A stretch of DNA of 7,878 bases from Chloroflexota bacterium (GTDB taxonomy: Bacteria > Chloroflexota > Dormibacteria > Aeolococcales > Aeolococcaceae), in contig DNAU01000139.1 in assembly GCA_003491925.1 (NCBI GenBank), positions 1 through 7,878 of the forward strand. Reading direction: 5' to 3'. Position numbers and translations under genes: made by a program. This document shows, piece after piece, positions 1 to 5,951 of the stretch. Each line of letters begins with the position of its first letter. The first letter of the stretch is position 1. The notes beneath the pieces are model-generated. The model did no database searches, was not told where the DNA came from, and was given only the letters and a program-made list of their open reading frames with translations.

Positions 1-738
1 GGCGGACTCGGGCTCGGCGGCGGCTGCCGGCTTCCGGGCGCGCCGCGCGGGTGCAGCTGGATTGGTCGCCTCGGACTCCACGGCAGTCGCGGCGGTCGCC
101 GCCCCGGCACTGCGCCGGCGGCGAGCCGGCGGCTCGGCCTCGGGCTCGGTGCCAGGCTCGGCCGCAGCCGCTGCGGCGTCCTCGGCGGCCTCAGGCTCCG
201 CCGCGCGTGCCCGGGGGGCGCGGCGTCGGGCCGTAGCCGGCCCCGCCGTCGCGGGCTCGACCACCTCCGCGGCGGCGGCGTCCGCGGGCTGGACCTCGAC
301 CTCCGGCGCCTCGACCTCCGGCGCCTCGAGCTCCGGCTCCTCGACCTCGACCGGCTCGGGCAGGGGCTCACCCTTGGTGAGGAACCGATCGACGACCAGC
401 TCGGTCAGGTCGGCCCGGAACCCGAGGGTCCGGCGGTGCCGCTTCTTCGGCTTGAAGGTGAAGACCCGGATCTTCTTTCCGCGCCGGTGCCCCGCCACGG
501 TGGCGGCGATCCGGATCCCCTCGAGGCTCGCCGCGTCGACCGCCACGCCGTCGGCGTCGGCGAGCAGGATCACCGGCTCCAGCCCGATCACCGCGCCGAC
601 CTCGGCGGGCAGCCGGTCGACCAGGAGCCGGTCGCCGGGGGTGACCCGGTACTGGTGCCCGCCGTGGCGGACGACCGCATAGACCTCGCGGGGTGCCGTC
701 TCGGTGCGGGAGGCGTTCGATGGGAGTGGGGTTTTCAT
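1..738 (-). CDS. rplU: 50S ribosomal protein bL21 with long disordered C-terminal tail (partial, runs off left edge)
   Basis: The frame is open from an ATG at 738 to the window edge (246 codons, no stop seen). Residues about 18-122 match bL21, a 23S rRNA-binding protein of the large subunit: VYAVVRHGGHQYRVTPGD at the start, then a basic segment (GHRRGKKIRVFTFKPKKRHRR) equivalent to the rRNA-binding loop, ending in a TELVVDRF strand. bL21 is normally about 103 residues. Here a low-complexity tail follows from about residue 123: first Glu/Pro/Val repeats, then Ala/Glu stretches alternating with Arg/Lys clusters (RRRAPRARAA, PARRRRS, ARRARK), resembling histone-H1-like tails. rplU usually precedes rpmA and obgE, so rpmA may lie beyond the left edge. 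The start is uncertain: no good Shine-Dalgarno precedes 738, and an in-frame ATG at 801 would add 21 residues with no better signal. The family assignment is firm; any role for the tail is unknown. Confidence 0.9.
   Translation of the reverse strand, partial: MKTPLPSNASRTETAPREVYAVVRHGGHQYRVTPGDRLLVDRLPAEVGAVIGLEPVILLADADGVAVDAASLEGIRIAATVAGHRRGKKIRVFTFKPKKRHRRTLGFRADLTELVVDRFLTKGEPLPEPVEVEEPELEAPEVEAPEVEVQPADAAAAEVVEPATAGPATARRRAPRARAAEPEAAEDAAAAAAEPGTEPEAEPPARRRRSAGAATAATAVESEATNPAAPARRARKPAAAAEPESA
294..353. repeat. 15-bp tandem repeat (about 4 copies) inside the rplU tail
   Basis: Unit cctcgacctccggcg is perfect at 294-308 and 309-323, has two changes at 324-338, and is degenerate at 339-353. 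Because the unit is 15 bases, it adds five residues per copy without a frameshift and encodes the PEVEA/PELEA-type acidic stretch of the L21 tail. Such repeats can expand or contract by slippage, so tail length may vary between strains. Confidence 0.8.
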
Positions 739-769
739 CGCTCGGTGGCAACAGCTGACGGGGGACTGA

Positions 770-808
770 TCCGCCGCGCCCTCGGCGCGGAAGTGGCCCA
801 TCGGCGGA
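770..808 (-). promoter_or_regulatory. rplU 5' leader: two mutually exclusive hairpins
   Basis: In the rplU leader, 774-780 (ccgcgcc) can pair with 784-790 (ggcgcgg), a 7-bp stem with a 3-base loop. Alternatively 770-776 (tccgccg) can pair with 802-808 (cggcgga), a 7-bp stem enclosing 25 bases. The two share 774-776, so they cannot form together. Ribosomal protein operons often carry autoregulatory leaders, but I do not recognise a known L21 leader here, and GC-rich DNA makes such pairings by chance. Confidence 0.25.
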
Positions 809-843
809 CAGGCCAATGAGCACGGCGGTCCGTGCGCTGGGGC

Positions 844-849
844 AGGATA
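844..849 (-). promoter_or_regulatory. possible -10 box for rplU
   Basis: On the minus strand this reads TATCCT, a TANNNT-type -10 box preceded by TGG. It would start transcription near 837 and give a leader of about 100 bases before the ATG at 738. No convincing -35 box lies 16-18 bases upstream, so support is weak. Confidence 0.25.
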
Positions 850-886
850 CCAGACCCGGAGCCGCGAGCAGCGCGTTCAGCGGCTC

Positions 887-915
887 TGGAAGTCACCCGC
901 CTGACGGCGCATAAT
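887..915 (+). promoter_or_regulatory. candidate promoter for the DUF4190-like gene pair
   Basis: TGGAAG at 887-892 (weak -35) and CATAAT at 910-915 (-10, one change from TATAAT) are separated by exactly 17 bases. Transcription would start near 922, leaving a leader of about 50 bases that contains the whole hairpin at 938-965. The -10 is one of the few AT-rich hexamers in this GC-rich region. Prediction by eye only. Confidence 0.4.
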
Positions 916-937
916 CCGCCGAAAACCCGGGGACGAA

Positions 938-965
938 CTCCGGGCAACAGTGCTGTGCCCGGGAG
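938..965 (+). promoter_or_regulatory. hairpin burying the Shine-Dalgarno of the 971 gene
   Basis: The left arm 938-950 (ctccgggcaacag) pairs with the right arm 953-965 (ctgtgcccgggag). This gives 12 pairs, broken only by single-base bulges at a947 and g961, with a tiny tg loop (four bases if the closing pair opens). The right arm includes most of the Shine-Dalgarno GGGAGAG (961-967) in front of the ATG at 971, so the folded leader should block ribosome loading. The same dyad could instead be a DNA operator downstream of the transcription start. Confidence 0.5.
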
Positions 966-970
966 AGAAG

Positions 971-1444
971 ATGTCCGGTAGCGATTACCCACCGAGCCCC
1001 GATCCGAGCAGCGGCCAGTACCCGCCGGCACCGCCTCCGGGCCCGGGTTACCCTCTCCCGCCGGCTCAGCCCCCGCCGTTCCCCTATCCCCCGCAGGCGC
1101 CCGGCGGGTACCCGCCCCAGCAGTACGGCGCGCCCCAGCCGTACCCCGCGGCGTATGCCTACGCGGCGCCGCAGGCCGGCAACGGGATGGCGGTCGCCGC
1201 CCTGGTGCTGGGCATCCTCAGCCTGATCCTCTCCTGGCTCCTGGTCGTCGACTTCATCCTCGCCGTTCTCGCCATCATCTTCGGCGCGGTCGGCCTCTCC
1301 ACCGCCGGCAAGCGGGGAGGTGCGGGCCGGGGGATGGCCATCGCCGGACTGATCCTCGGGGCGCTCACCATCGTGCTCGGGATCATCTTCTGGATCGTCG
1401 TCTACGGTGTGATCACGAGCACCTGCGGCGCCTACGGATGCTAG
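971..1444 (+). CDS. DUF4190-type small membrane protein, Pro/Tyr-rich N-terminus
   Basis: A 157-residue protein. The start is ATG 971, preceded by GGGAGAGAAG (Shine-Dalgarno GGAG); a GTG at 950 in the same frame lies inside a hairpin stem and is less likely. Residues 1-70 are low complexity and rich in Pro, Tyr, Gly and Gln (PPQQYGAPQPYP type). About 73-147 match the DUF4190 pattern: hydrophobic segments at about 73-93 and 94-110, a short basic glycine loop (TAGKRGGAGRG, 111-121), then GMAIAGLILGALTIVLGIIFWIV as the third segment. With the basic loop inside, the N-terminus is cytoplasmic and the short C-terminus outside. That C-terminus ends TCGAYGC, with Cys152 and the final Cys157. DUF4190 has no established function that I know of. 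The next gene is a paralogue 13 bases downstream, probably co-transcribed. The family call is good; the function is unknown. Confidence 0.85.
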   Translation: MSGSDYPPSPDPSSGQYPPAPPPGPGYPLPPAQPPPFPYPPQAPGGYPPQQYGAPQPYPAAYAYAAPQAGNGMAVAALVLGILSLILSWLLVVDFILAVLAIIFGAVGLSTAGKRGGAGRGMAIAGLILGALTIVLGIIFWIVVYGVITSTCGAYGC

Positions 1445-1457
1445 CCGGGCCCAGTCG

Positions 1458-2003
1458 ATGACCGGCGGCGACGACCTGGCCGGTTCCGCGCAGCCCGGAC
1501 CGGCGGCGCCGGCGGAACCGCTCCCGCCGCCCGGCCCGGTCCCGCCACCCCACCAGCCGCCACCTCCGCCGTACCCATACGGTGCACCGTACCCGCCTCC
1601 CTACGCGCAGCCCTACTGGCCACCGCCGGTGGCCGCCGCGCCCTCCCGGCCGACCGGCGCGATGGCGACGGCGGCAGGGGTGCTGGGCATCGTCGGGCTG
1701 GCGATGGCGGTCATCCCGGCCCTCTACTGGTTCCTCTACGAGCTCACCGCCATCGACGCGCAGACCTACAACGGTGTCTCCGGGGTCAACGCGCTGCTGG
1801 GCCTGGACTTCGTGGTCGCGACCCTGGCGCTCGTCTTCGGCGCTGTCAGCCTGGCCCGGGAGAGCCCGAAGGGGGTGGGCAGGGGCCTGGCGCGGGTCGG
1901 GCTGGTGCTCGGCGCGATCGCCCTGGTGATGGCGATCGTCTTCCTGCCGCTGGCCATCACGGCCTCCAACGCCGCCTGCTCGGCGATCGCGGGCGGCTGC
2001 TGA
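1458..2003 (+). CDS. second DUF4190-like membrane protein, paralogue of the preceding gene
   Basis: A 181-residue protein with the same layout as its upstream neighbour. Residues 1-67 are Pro/Tyr-rich (PPPPPYPYGAPYPPPYAQPYWPP). Hydrophobic segments follow at about 69-96, 111-132 and 147-168. The loop between the second and third segments (ARESPKGVGRGLAR) is basic and glycine-rich like the DUF4190 loop. The loop between the first two segments (TAIDAQTYNGVSGV) is longer than in the first protein and should face outside. The C-terminus again carries a cysteine pair, Cys174 and the final Cys181. The start at ATG 1458 has no clear Shine-Dalgarno, but it lies 13 bases after the upstream stop, so translational coupling is likely. 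Divergence between the copies is high outside the shared plan, so this is an old duplication. No biochemical function can be assigned. Confidence 0.8.
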   Translation: MTGGDDLAGSAQPGPAAPAEPLPPPGPVPPPHQPPPPPYPYGAPYPPPYAQPYWPPPVAAAPSRPTGAMATAAGVLGIVGLAMAVIPALYWFLYELTAIDAQTYNGVSGVNALLGLDFVVATLALVFGAVSLARESPKGVGRGLARVGLVLGAIALVMAIVFLPLAITASNAACSAIAGGC

Positions 2004-2011
2004 CCCGACGC

Positions 2012-2040
2012 GGTGGGTGAGGTTCCGCCCTCACACCACC
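2012..2040. terminator. bidirectional terminator-like hairpin between convergent genes
   Basis: 2012-2016 (ggtgg) plus 2017-2022 (gtgagg) pair with 2029-2034 (cctcac) plus 2036-2040 (ccacc). This makes an 11-bp stem with one bulged base (a2035) and the loop ttccgc. It sits in the 27-base gap between the membrane-protein gene and leuS and runs into the last codons and stop of leuS. No T-tract follows on either strand, so it would be an atypical, GC-type terminator. Confidence 0.45.
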
Positions 2041-4433
2041 ACGTTGACGATCCGGTCGGGCACCGCGATCAGCTTGCGCGGCGGCCGTCCGTCGAGCAGC
2101 TCGGCAACCCTGGACTGATCCAGCGCGAGGCGCTCCAGCTCGGCCGCGGGCGTGCCCGCGTCGCACTCGAAGGTGGCCCGCAGCTTCCCGTTCACCTGCA
2201 CCGCGATGGTAACCCGCGGCGCCGCGGCGAGCGCCGGGTCGTGCTCCGGCCACGTCGCCCGGTGCACCGTGCCGCTCTCGCCCAGTCGCTCCCAGAGCTC
2301 GTCGGCGATGTGGGGGGCAAAGGGGGCCACCAGCTCCACCAGGGTGCGCGCGTCCACTCGCCGGGCCGTCCCCTCCCGGGCCTCCTCGTCGATCGCCCGG
2401 GCCAGCTCGTGGAGGGTGGCGATGGCGGTGTTGTAGTGGAGCGACTCGATCGCCGCCTCGACCGCGGCGATGGTCCGGTGGCGGCGCCGCTCGCGGACGG
2501 GGTCGGTGACGTCGTCGGAGGTGGCCGCCTGGGCACACCGCCAGACGCGCTCCAGGAACCGTGCCTGGCCGAGCATGCCCCGCTCGTTCCACTCCCCGCC
2601 CTCGAGGAACGGGCCCAGGAACATGATGTGGAGGCGCAGCGTGTCAGCCCCGTACCGCGCCATGTAGGCGTCGGGGTTGACGACGTTGCCCTTGCTCTTG
2701 GACATCTTGCCCTTGCCACCGAAGGTGAGCATGCCGTTGGCCCGGAAGCGGACGAACGGCTCGGGGACCGGCACGTGGCCCATCTCGTGGAGGGCGCGCA
2801 TCAGGAAGCGCGCGTACATCAGGTGAAGGACGGCGTGCTCGTTGCCGCCGATGTAGATGTCGACGGGCAGCCAGCGCCAGGTCAGGTCGTGGTCGAGAGC
2901 CCGGTCGGCGAAGCCCGTCGACGGGTAGCGCATGAAATACCAGCCCGAGTCGAGGAAGTTGTCGTTGACGTCGGTCTCGCGCCGGGACGGCTCGCCGCAG
3001 ATGGGACAGGGCACGTTGACCCACTCCTCGACCTGGGCGAGCGGCGAGACCCCGGTGCCCAGCGGGCGGAAGTCCCGCACCTCGGGGAGCAGCACCGGAA
3101 GCTCGGCCTCGGGGACGCCGACGGGGCCATGCACCGGGCAGTGGATGATCGGCAGTGGCGGCCCCCAGTAGCGCTGGCGCGAGATGATCCAGTCGCGCAG
3201 CCGGAACTGCACGTGGGCGCGCCCGGCACCGCGGGCCTCGAGCATCTCGACCACCTTCCGCTTCCCCTCGGTCGACGGGGTGCCGTCGAGCGCGCCGGAG
3301 TTGAGCATCGGTCCCTCGCCGGTCCACGCCGCGGTGTCGACGTCGCCGCCGCCGATCACCGCGACGATGCGCAGGCCGTGGGCGCGGGCAAACTGCCAGT
3401 CCCGCTCGTCGTGGCCGGGCACGGCCATGATCGCCCCGGTGCCGTACCCGCCCAGGACGTAGGGAGCCGCCCAGACCGGCATCTCCACGCCGGTCAGCGG
3501 GTGCACGGCGCGGGTGCCGAGGTCGATCCCGACCGAGAAATCGGGCTCGGCGTCGGCCGGAGGCAGCGACGTCCGCCACCCCTCGACGGCGGCCCGGCGA
3601 GCCGCGCCGACGAAGTCGCCGAGCTGGGGATGGTCGGCGCCGATGACCAGGAAGGTGGCACCGTAAAGGGTGTCGGGGCGGGTGGTGAAGACCGTCACCT
3701 GGTCGCGGGCACAGCCATTGAGCCTGAAATCGATGAGCGCCCCCTCGCTGCGCCCGATCCAGTTGCGCTGCGCCAGCTTGGTCCGCTCGCTCCAGTCCAG
3801 GGTGTCCAGGGCGTCGAGCATCTCCTGGGCGTAGCGGGTGGTCCTGATGAACCACTGCTTGAGGTAGCGGGTCTCGACCGCGGTGCCACAGCGTTCGCAG
3901 TGCCCGCTCAGCACCTGCTCGTCGGCGAGCACGGTGAGGCAGGACGGGCACCAGTTGACCGGGCCCTCGCGGTGCTCGGCGAGCCCCGCCCTGAAGAGCT
4001 GGAGGAAGACCCACTGGGTCCAGCGATAGTAGTCGGGGCTGGTGGTGTCGATCTCATGGGACCAGTCCACGCCCAGTCCGAGCTTCTTGAGCTGCTGCTC
4101 GCGGAAGTACTCGACGTTGCGGGCGGTCAGGGTGGCGGGGTGCTCACCCACCTTGAGCGCGTAGTTCTCGGAGTGGATGCCGAAGGCGTCGAAGCCCAGC
4201 GGCTCGAAGACGTCATCCCCCCGCTGGCGGCGGTAGCGGCCGTAGATGTCCGCCCCGGTGAAGGCGTAGGCGTTGCCGATGTGCAGCTTCTCCGCCGACG
4301 GATAGGGGAACATCATCAGGCAGTAGAAGGGGCGCGGCCCCTCCATGTCGGAGCGGTAGGTCCCGCGCTCTGCCCATCTCCGCTGCCATTTGGCGTCGAG
4401 GGCGGGCAGGTCGAGACGGTCGAGCTTCGCCAT
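2031..4433 (-). CDS. leuS: leucyl-tRNA synthetase (HIGN-type, lacking the leucine-specific insertion)
   Basis: Charges tRNA-Leu with leucine in the cytoplasm. Numbered from ATG 4433 (800 residues): the class I signature is KLHIGNAYA, with H51 and N54 where most bacterial LeuRS have HxGH. A zinc-finger-like CPSC...CERC has Cys162/165/179/182. The CP1 editing domain carries the threonine-rich TTRPDTLYG (250-258) and VPGHDERD (338-345), so proofreading looks intact. DWIISRQRYWG follows at 414-424. A second Cys/His set (Cys432, His435, Cys476, Cys479) looks like another zinc site. KMSKS is at 576-580. The anticodon-binding helices follow, then the C-terminal VQVNGKLRA...VPDRIVNVVV domain. The stretch before KMSKS is short, so the roughly 50-residue leucine-specific domain of the E. 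coli enzyme (860 residues) is absent. A GTG at 4442 would add three residues; ATG 4433 is preferred because it lies 9 bases behind a TAACCT -10 box. Confidence 0.95.
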   Translation of the reverse strand: MAKLDRLDLPALDAKWQRRWAERGTYRSDMEGPRPFYCLMMFPYPSAEKLHIGNAYAFTGADIYGRYRRQRGDDVFEPLGFDAFGIHSENYALKVGEHPATLTARNVEYFREQQLKKLGLGVDWSHEIDTTSPDYYRWTQWVFLQLFRAGLAEHREGPVNWCPSCLTVLADEQVLSGHCERCGTAVETRYLKQWFIRTTRYAQEMLDALDTLDWSERTKLAQRNWIGRSEGALIDFRLNGCARDQVTVFTTRPDTLYGATFLVIGADHPQLGDFVGAARRAAVEGWRTSLPPADAEPDFSVGIDLGTRAVHPLTGVEMPVWAAPYVLGGYGTGAIMAVPGHDERDWQFARAHGLRIVAVIGGGDVDTAAWTGEGPMLNSGALDGTPSTEGKRKVVEMLEARGAGRAHVQFRLRDWIISRQRYWGPPLPIIHCPVHGPVGVPEAELPVLLPEVRDFRPLGTGVSPLAQVEEWVNVPCPICGEPSRRETDVNDNFLDSGWYFMRYPSTGFADRALDHDLTWRWLPVDIYIGGNEHAVLHLMYARFLMRALHEMGHVPVPEPFVRFRANGMLTFGGKGKMSKSKGNVVNPDAYMARYGADTLRLHIMFLGPFLEGGEWNERGMLGQARFLERVWRCAQAATSDDVTDPVRERRRHRTIAAVEAAIESLHYNTAIATLHELARAIDEEAREGTARRVDARTLVELVAPFAPHIADELWERLGESGTVHRATWPEHDPALAAAPRVTIAVQVNGKLRATFECDAGTPAAELERLALDQSRVAELLDGRPPRKLIAVPDRIVNVVV

Positions 4434-4442
4434 CGGGGCCAC

Positions 4443-4448
4443 AGGTTA
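4443..4448 (-). promoter_or_regulatory. candidate -10 box of leuS, giving a near-leaderless mRNA
   Basis: On the minus strand this reads TAACCT (TANNNT). Nine bases separate it from the ATG at 4433, so transcription would begin within a few bases of the start codon. There is no Shine-Dalgarno before this ATG, as expected for a leaderless or near-leaderless message. No clear -35 was found. Confidence 0.4.
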
Positions 4449-4544
4449 CCGCGTGGCGGCATCCACGCCGGGGCCACTCACCGGCCCGGCGGCGGGCCCG
4501 CCCGCCGGCGCCGCGTCATGGCGCGGGTCCGTTCGCGGTCCTGG

Positions 4545-4550
4545 TAGCGT
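4545..4550 (+). promoter_or_regulatory. candidate -10 box of the deacetylase gene, leaderless start
   Basis: TAGCGT fits TANNNT and ends six bases before the GTG at 4557, the normal distance from a -10 box to a transcription start. The GTG would then be the first codon of the transcript. No Shine-Dalgarno is present. The -35 position (about 4522-4527) has no consensus. Confidence 0.45.
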
Positions 4551-4556
4551 AGGCCC

Positions 4557-5915
4557 GTGACCCGTCTCGCGGGTCCCGTGGTGACGATGGCGCTGCTCCT
4601 CGCCGGCTGCTCCGCCGCTCCGGCTGCGACGCCGGCGACCCACCGGCCCGGACCCACCCCCTCGGCGAGCGCCCCTCCGCCCACCGGCACGCCGCCGTCC
4701 GCCTCCCCCGCCGCCCTCTCCGCGGTCACGGACCTGGCCCAGCGGTTCGCCGATCAGACCGCGAGCGAGGCCTGGGACGCTCAGTGGGACGAGCTGGCCG
4801 CTCCGGCTCAGGCGCTGTGGCCGAGCCAGAGCGCCCGGACCGCCATGCTCGGGGCCAAGTTCCAGGGGGCGGCGATCAGCTCGATCAGCCTCGGCCCACC
4901 CACCGACGGCGTCACCTGGTACGACCCGGAGAGCCCGGCGGTCTCGGTCCCCGACACCTGGAGGTTCCCGGTGCAGGTGACCTTCGCGAACCCTGATGCG
5001 CTCGATCCCCCGGGGGTCGCCGCGCTCTTCTCGATGACCCAGATCTCGGTCGAATACGACGCCGCCGCGGGGGCGGCATCGGTGGTCGGCGAGGGGCCGG
5101 CCTCCATGGACGCCCCGGTGATCGTGCCCGCCCAGGTGACCTCCCGCCAGGTCGACGTCCCCATCTTCATGTACCACCTGGTCGAGAACCAGGTGCCGCA
5201 GGAGAGCGCCTACGACGGCAACACCTACGGTTGGGAGCTGGACGTCGGGCTGACCACGCTCACCAGCCAGTTCCAGTCGGAGATGGCCTACGCGCACTCG
5301 ATCGGCGCCACCAGCATCTCCCTGCAGCACCTGGCCGACGCCCTGCTCTATGGCCTAGCGTTGCCCGCGCATTCGTTCGTGGTCACCTTCGACGACGGCC
5401 GGCTGAGCCAGTGGACCAACGCGGCTCCGATCCTCCGCGAGTACGGCTTCACCGCGGTCTTCTTCCCCTGCACGGCGCTGATCGGCGGCGTGTACGGGCC
5501 CCAGCAGTACATGACCGGGGCCCAGCTCCGCGAGCTCGCCGCCACCGGGTTCTCGTTCGGTGACCACACCCTGAAGGACAACGTCGCGCTCTGGGCCGGC
5601 GACGCCACCACCCAGCAGCTCGAGGTCGTCACCGACCAGAGCAAGAGCACCCTGGAGAGCCTGGTCGGCGGGGAGCCGATCCAGTTCATCGCCTACAGTG
5701 GGGTGTGGCCGGGACCGACCCAGTTCTCCGACAGCAGCCGGGAGGCGCCGCTCTTCGCGACCCTCCACGGCTACGGCTACGTGGGCGGCCTCCAGGACCT
5801 CCAGAACGACTCCGCCGACGACTACAGCACCGCGCTCTGGCAGCTTCCCCGGGTGCGCGTGGGCCTCGGGATCTCCGTCTCGAGCTGGGGGACCTGGGTG
5901 AAGGACGCCGCGTAG
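4557..5915 (+). CDS. lipoprotein with polysaccharide deacetylase (NodB-like) domain and altered metal site
   Basis: A 452-residue exported protein. It begins MTRLAGPVVTMALLLAGC, a lipoprotein signal with lipobox L15-A-G-C18, followed by a Pro/Thr/Ser/Ala linker (19-52) like those tethering surface lipoproteins. Residues about 53-180 form an alpha-then-beta region that I would guess is NTF2-like. From about 196 the carbohydrate esterase 4 fold begins: VPIFMYHLVEN (201-211), then VVTFDDG (275-281, catalytic and metal Asp279/Asp280), ILREYGFTAVFF, GDHTLKDN (335-342) and the terminal LPRVRV (430-435). Family members remove N-acetyl groups from peptidoglycan or other surface polysaccharides using a metal held by Asp and two His of an HxxxH motif. 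Here that motif is His337-xxx-Asp341, and the usual AYPYG-type motif reads AYSGVWPG (379-386). Activity is therefore uncertain. The GTG start gives the basic N-terminus and fits a leaderless promoter. The gene is monocistronic or upstream of bioFD. Confidence 0.85.
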   Translation: MTRLAGPVVTMALLLAGCSAAPAATPATHRPGPTPSASAPPPTGTPPSASPAALSAVTDLAQRFADQTASEAWDAQWDELAAPAQALWPSQSARTAMLGAKFQGAAISSISLGPPTDGVTWYDPESPAVSVPDTWRFPVQVTFANPDALDPPGVAALFSMTQISVEYDAAAGAASVVGEGPASMDAPVIVPAQVTSRQVDVPIFMYHLVENQVPQESAYDGNTYGWELDVGLTTLTSQFQSEMAYAHSIGATSISLQHLADALLYGLALPAHSFVVTFDDGRLSQWTNAAPILREYGFTAVFFPCTALIGGVYGPQQYMTGAQLRELAATGFSFGDHTLKDNVALWAGDATTQQLEVVTDQSKSTLESLVGGEPIQFIAYSGVWPGPTQFSDSSREAPLFATLHGYGYVGGLQDLQNDSADDYSTALWQLPRVRVGLGISVSSWGTWVKDAA

Positions 5916-5951
5916 CGGGCGATCCCCGACCCCGGGCACCAGGCTGGGTGG

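Noticed and set aside
62..682. 206-codon plus-strand frame opposite rplU
   Set aside because: Ser/Ala-rich antisense product; the minus strand carries bL21 in an uninterrupted frame.
739..801. ATG 801 as the rplU start
   Set aside because: It is in frame and open, but it lacks a ribosome site and would add 21 residues including a Cys-Cys pair foreign to bL21. It is not fully excluded.
950..970. GTG 950 as the start of the first DUF4190-like gene
   Set aside because: It lies in the stem of the 938-965 hairpin and adds LCPGEK residues unlike the family; ATG 971 has a good Shine-Dalgarno.
4491..4502. GGCGGGCCCGCC palindrome in the leuS/deacetylase gap
   Set aside because: A pure G/C 12-mer in a run of GC-rich sequence; such palindromes are expected by chance here.
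2013..4547. 844-codon open frame on the plus strand opposite leuS
   Set aside because: It is the antisense shadow of a high-GC gene; the protein is Arg/Gly/Val/His-rich low complexity with no domain, while the minus strand encodes an unmistakable LeuRS.
4446..5330. 294-codon minus-strand frame opposite the lipoprotein gene
   Set aside because: Gly/Arg/His-rich shadow; the plus strand has a lipobox and deacetylase motifs.
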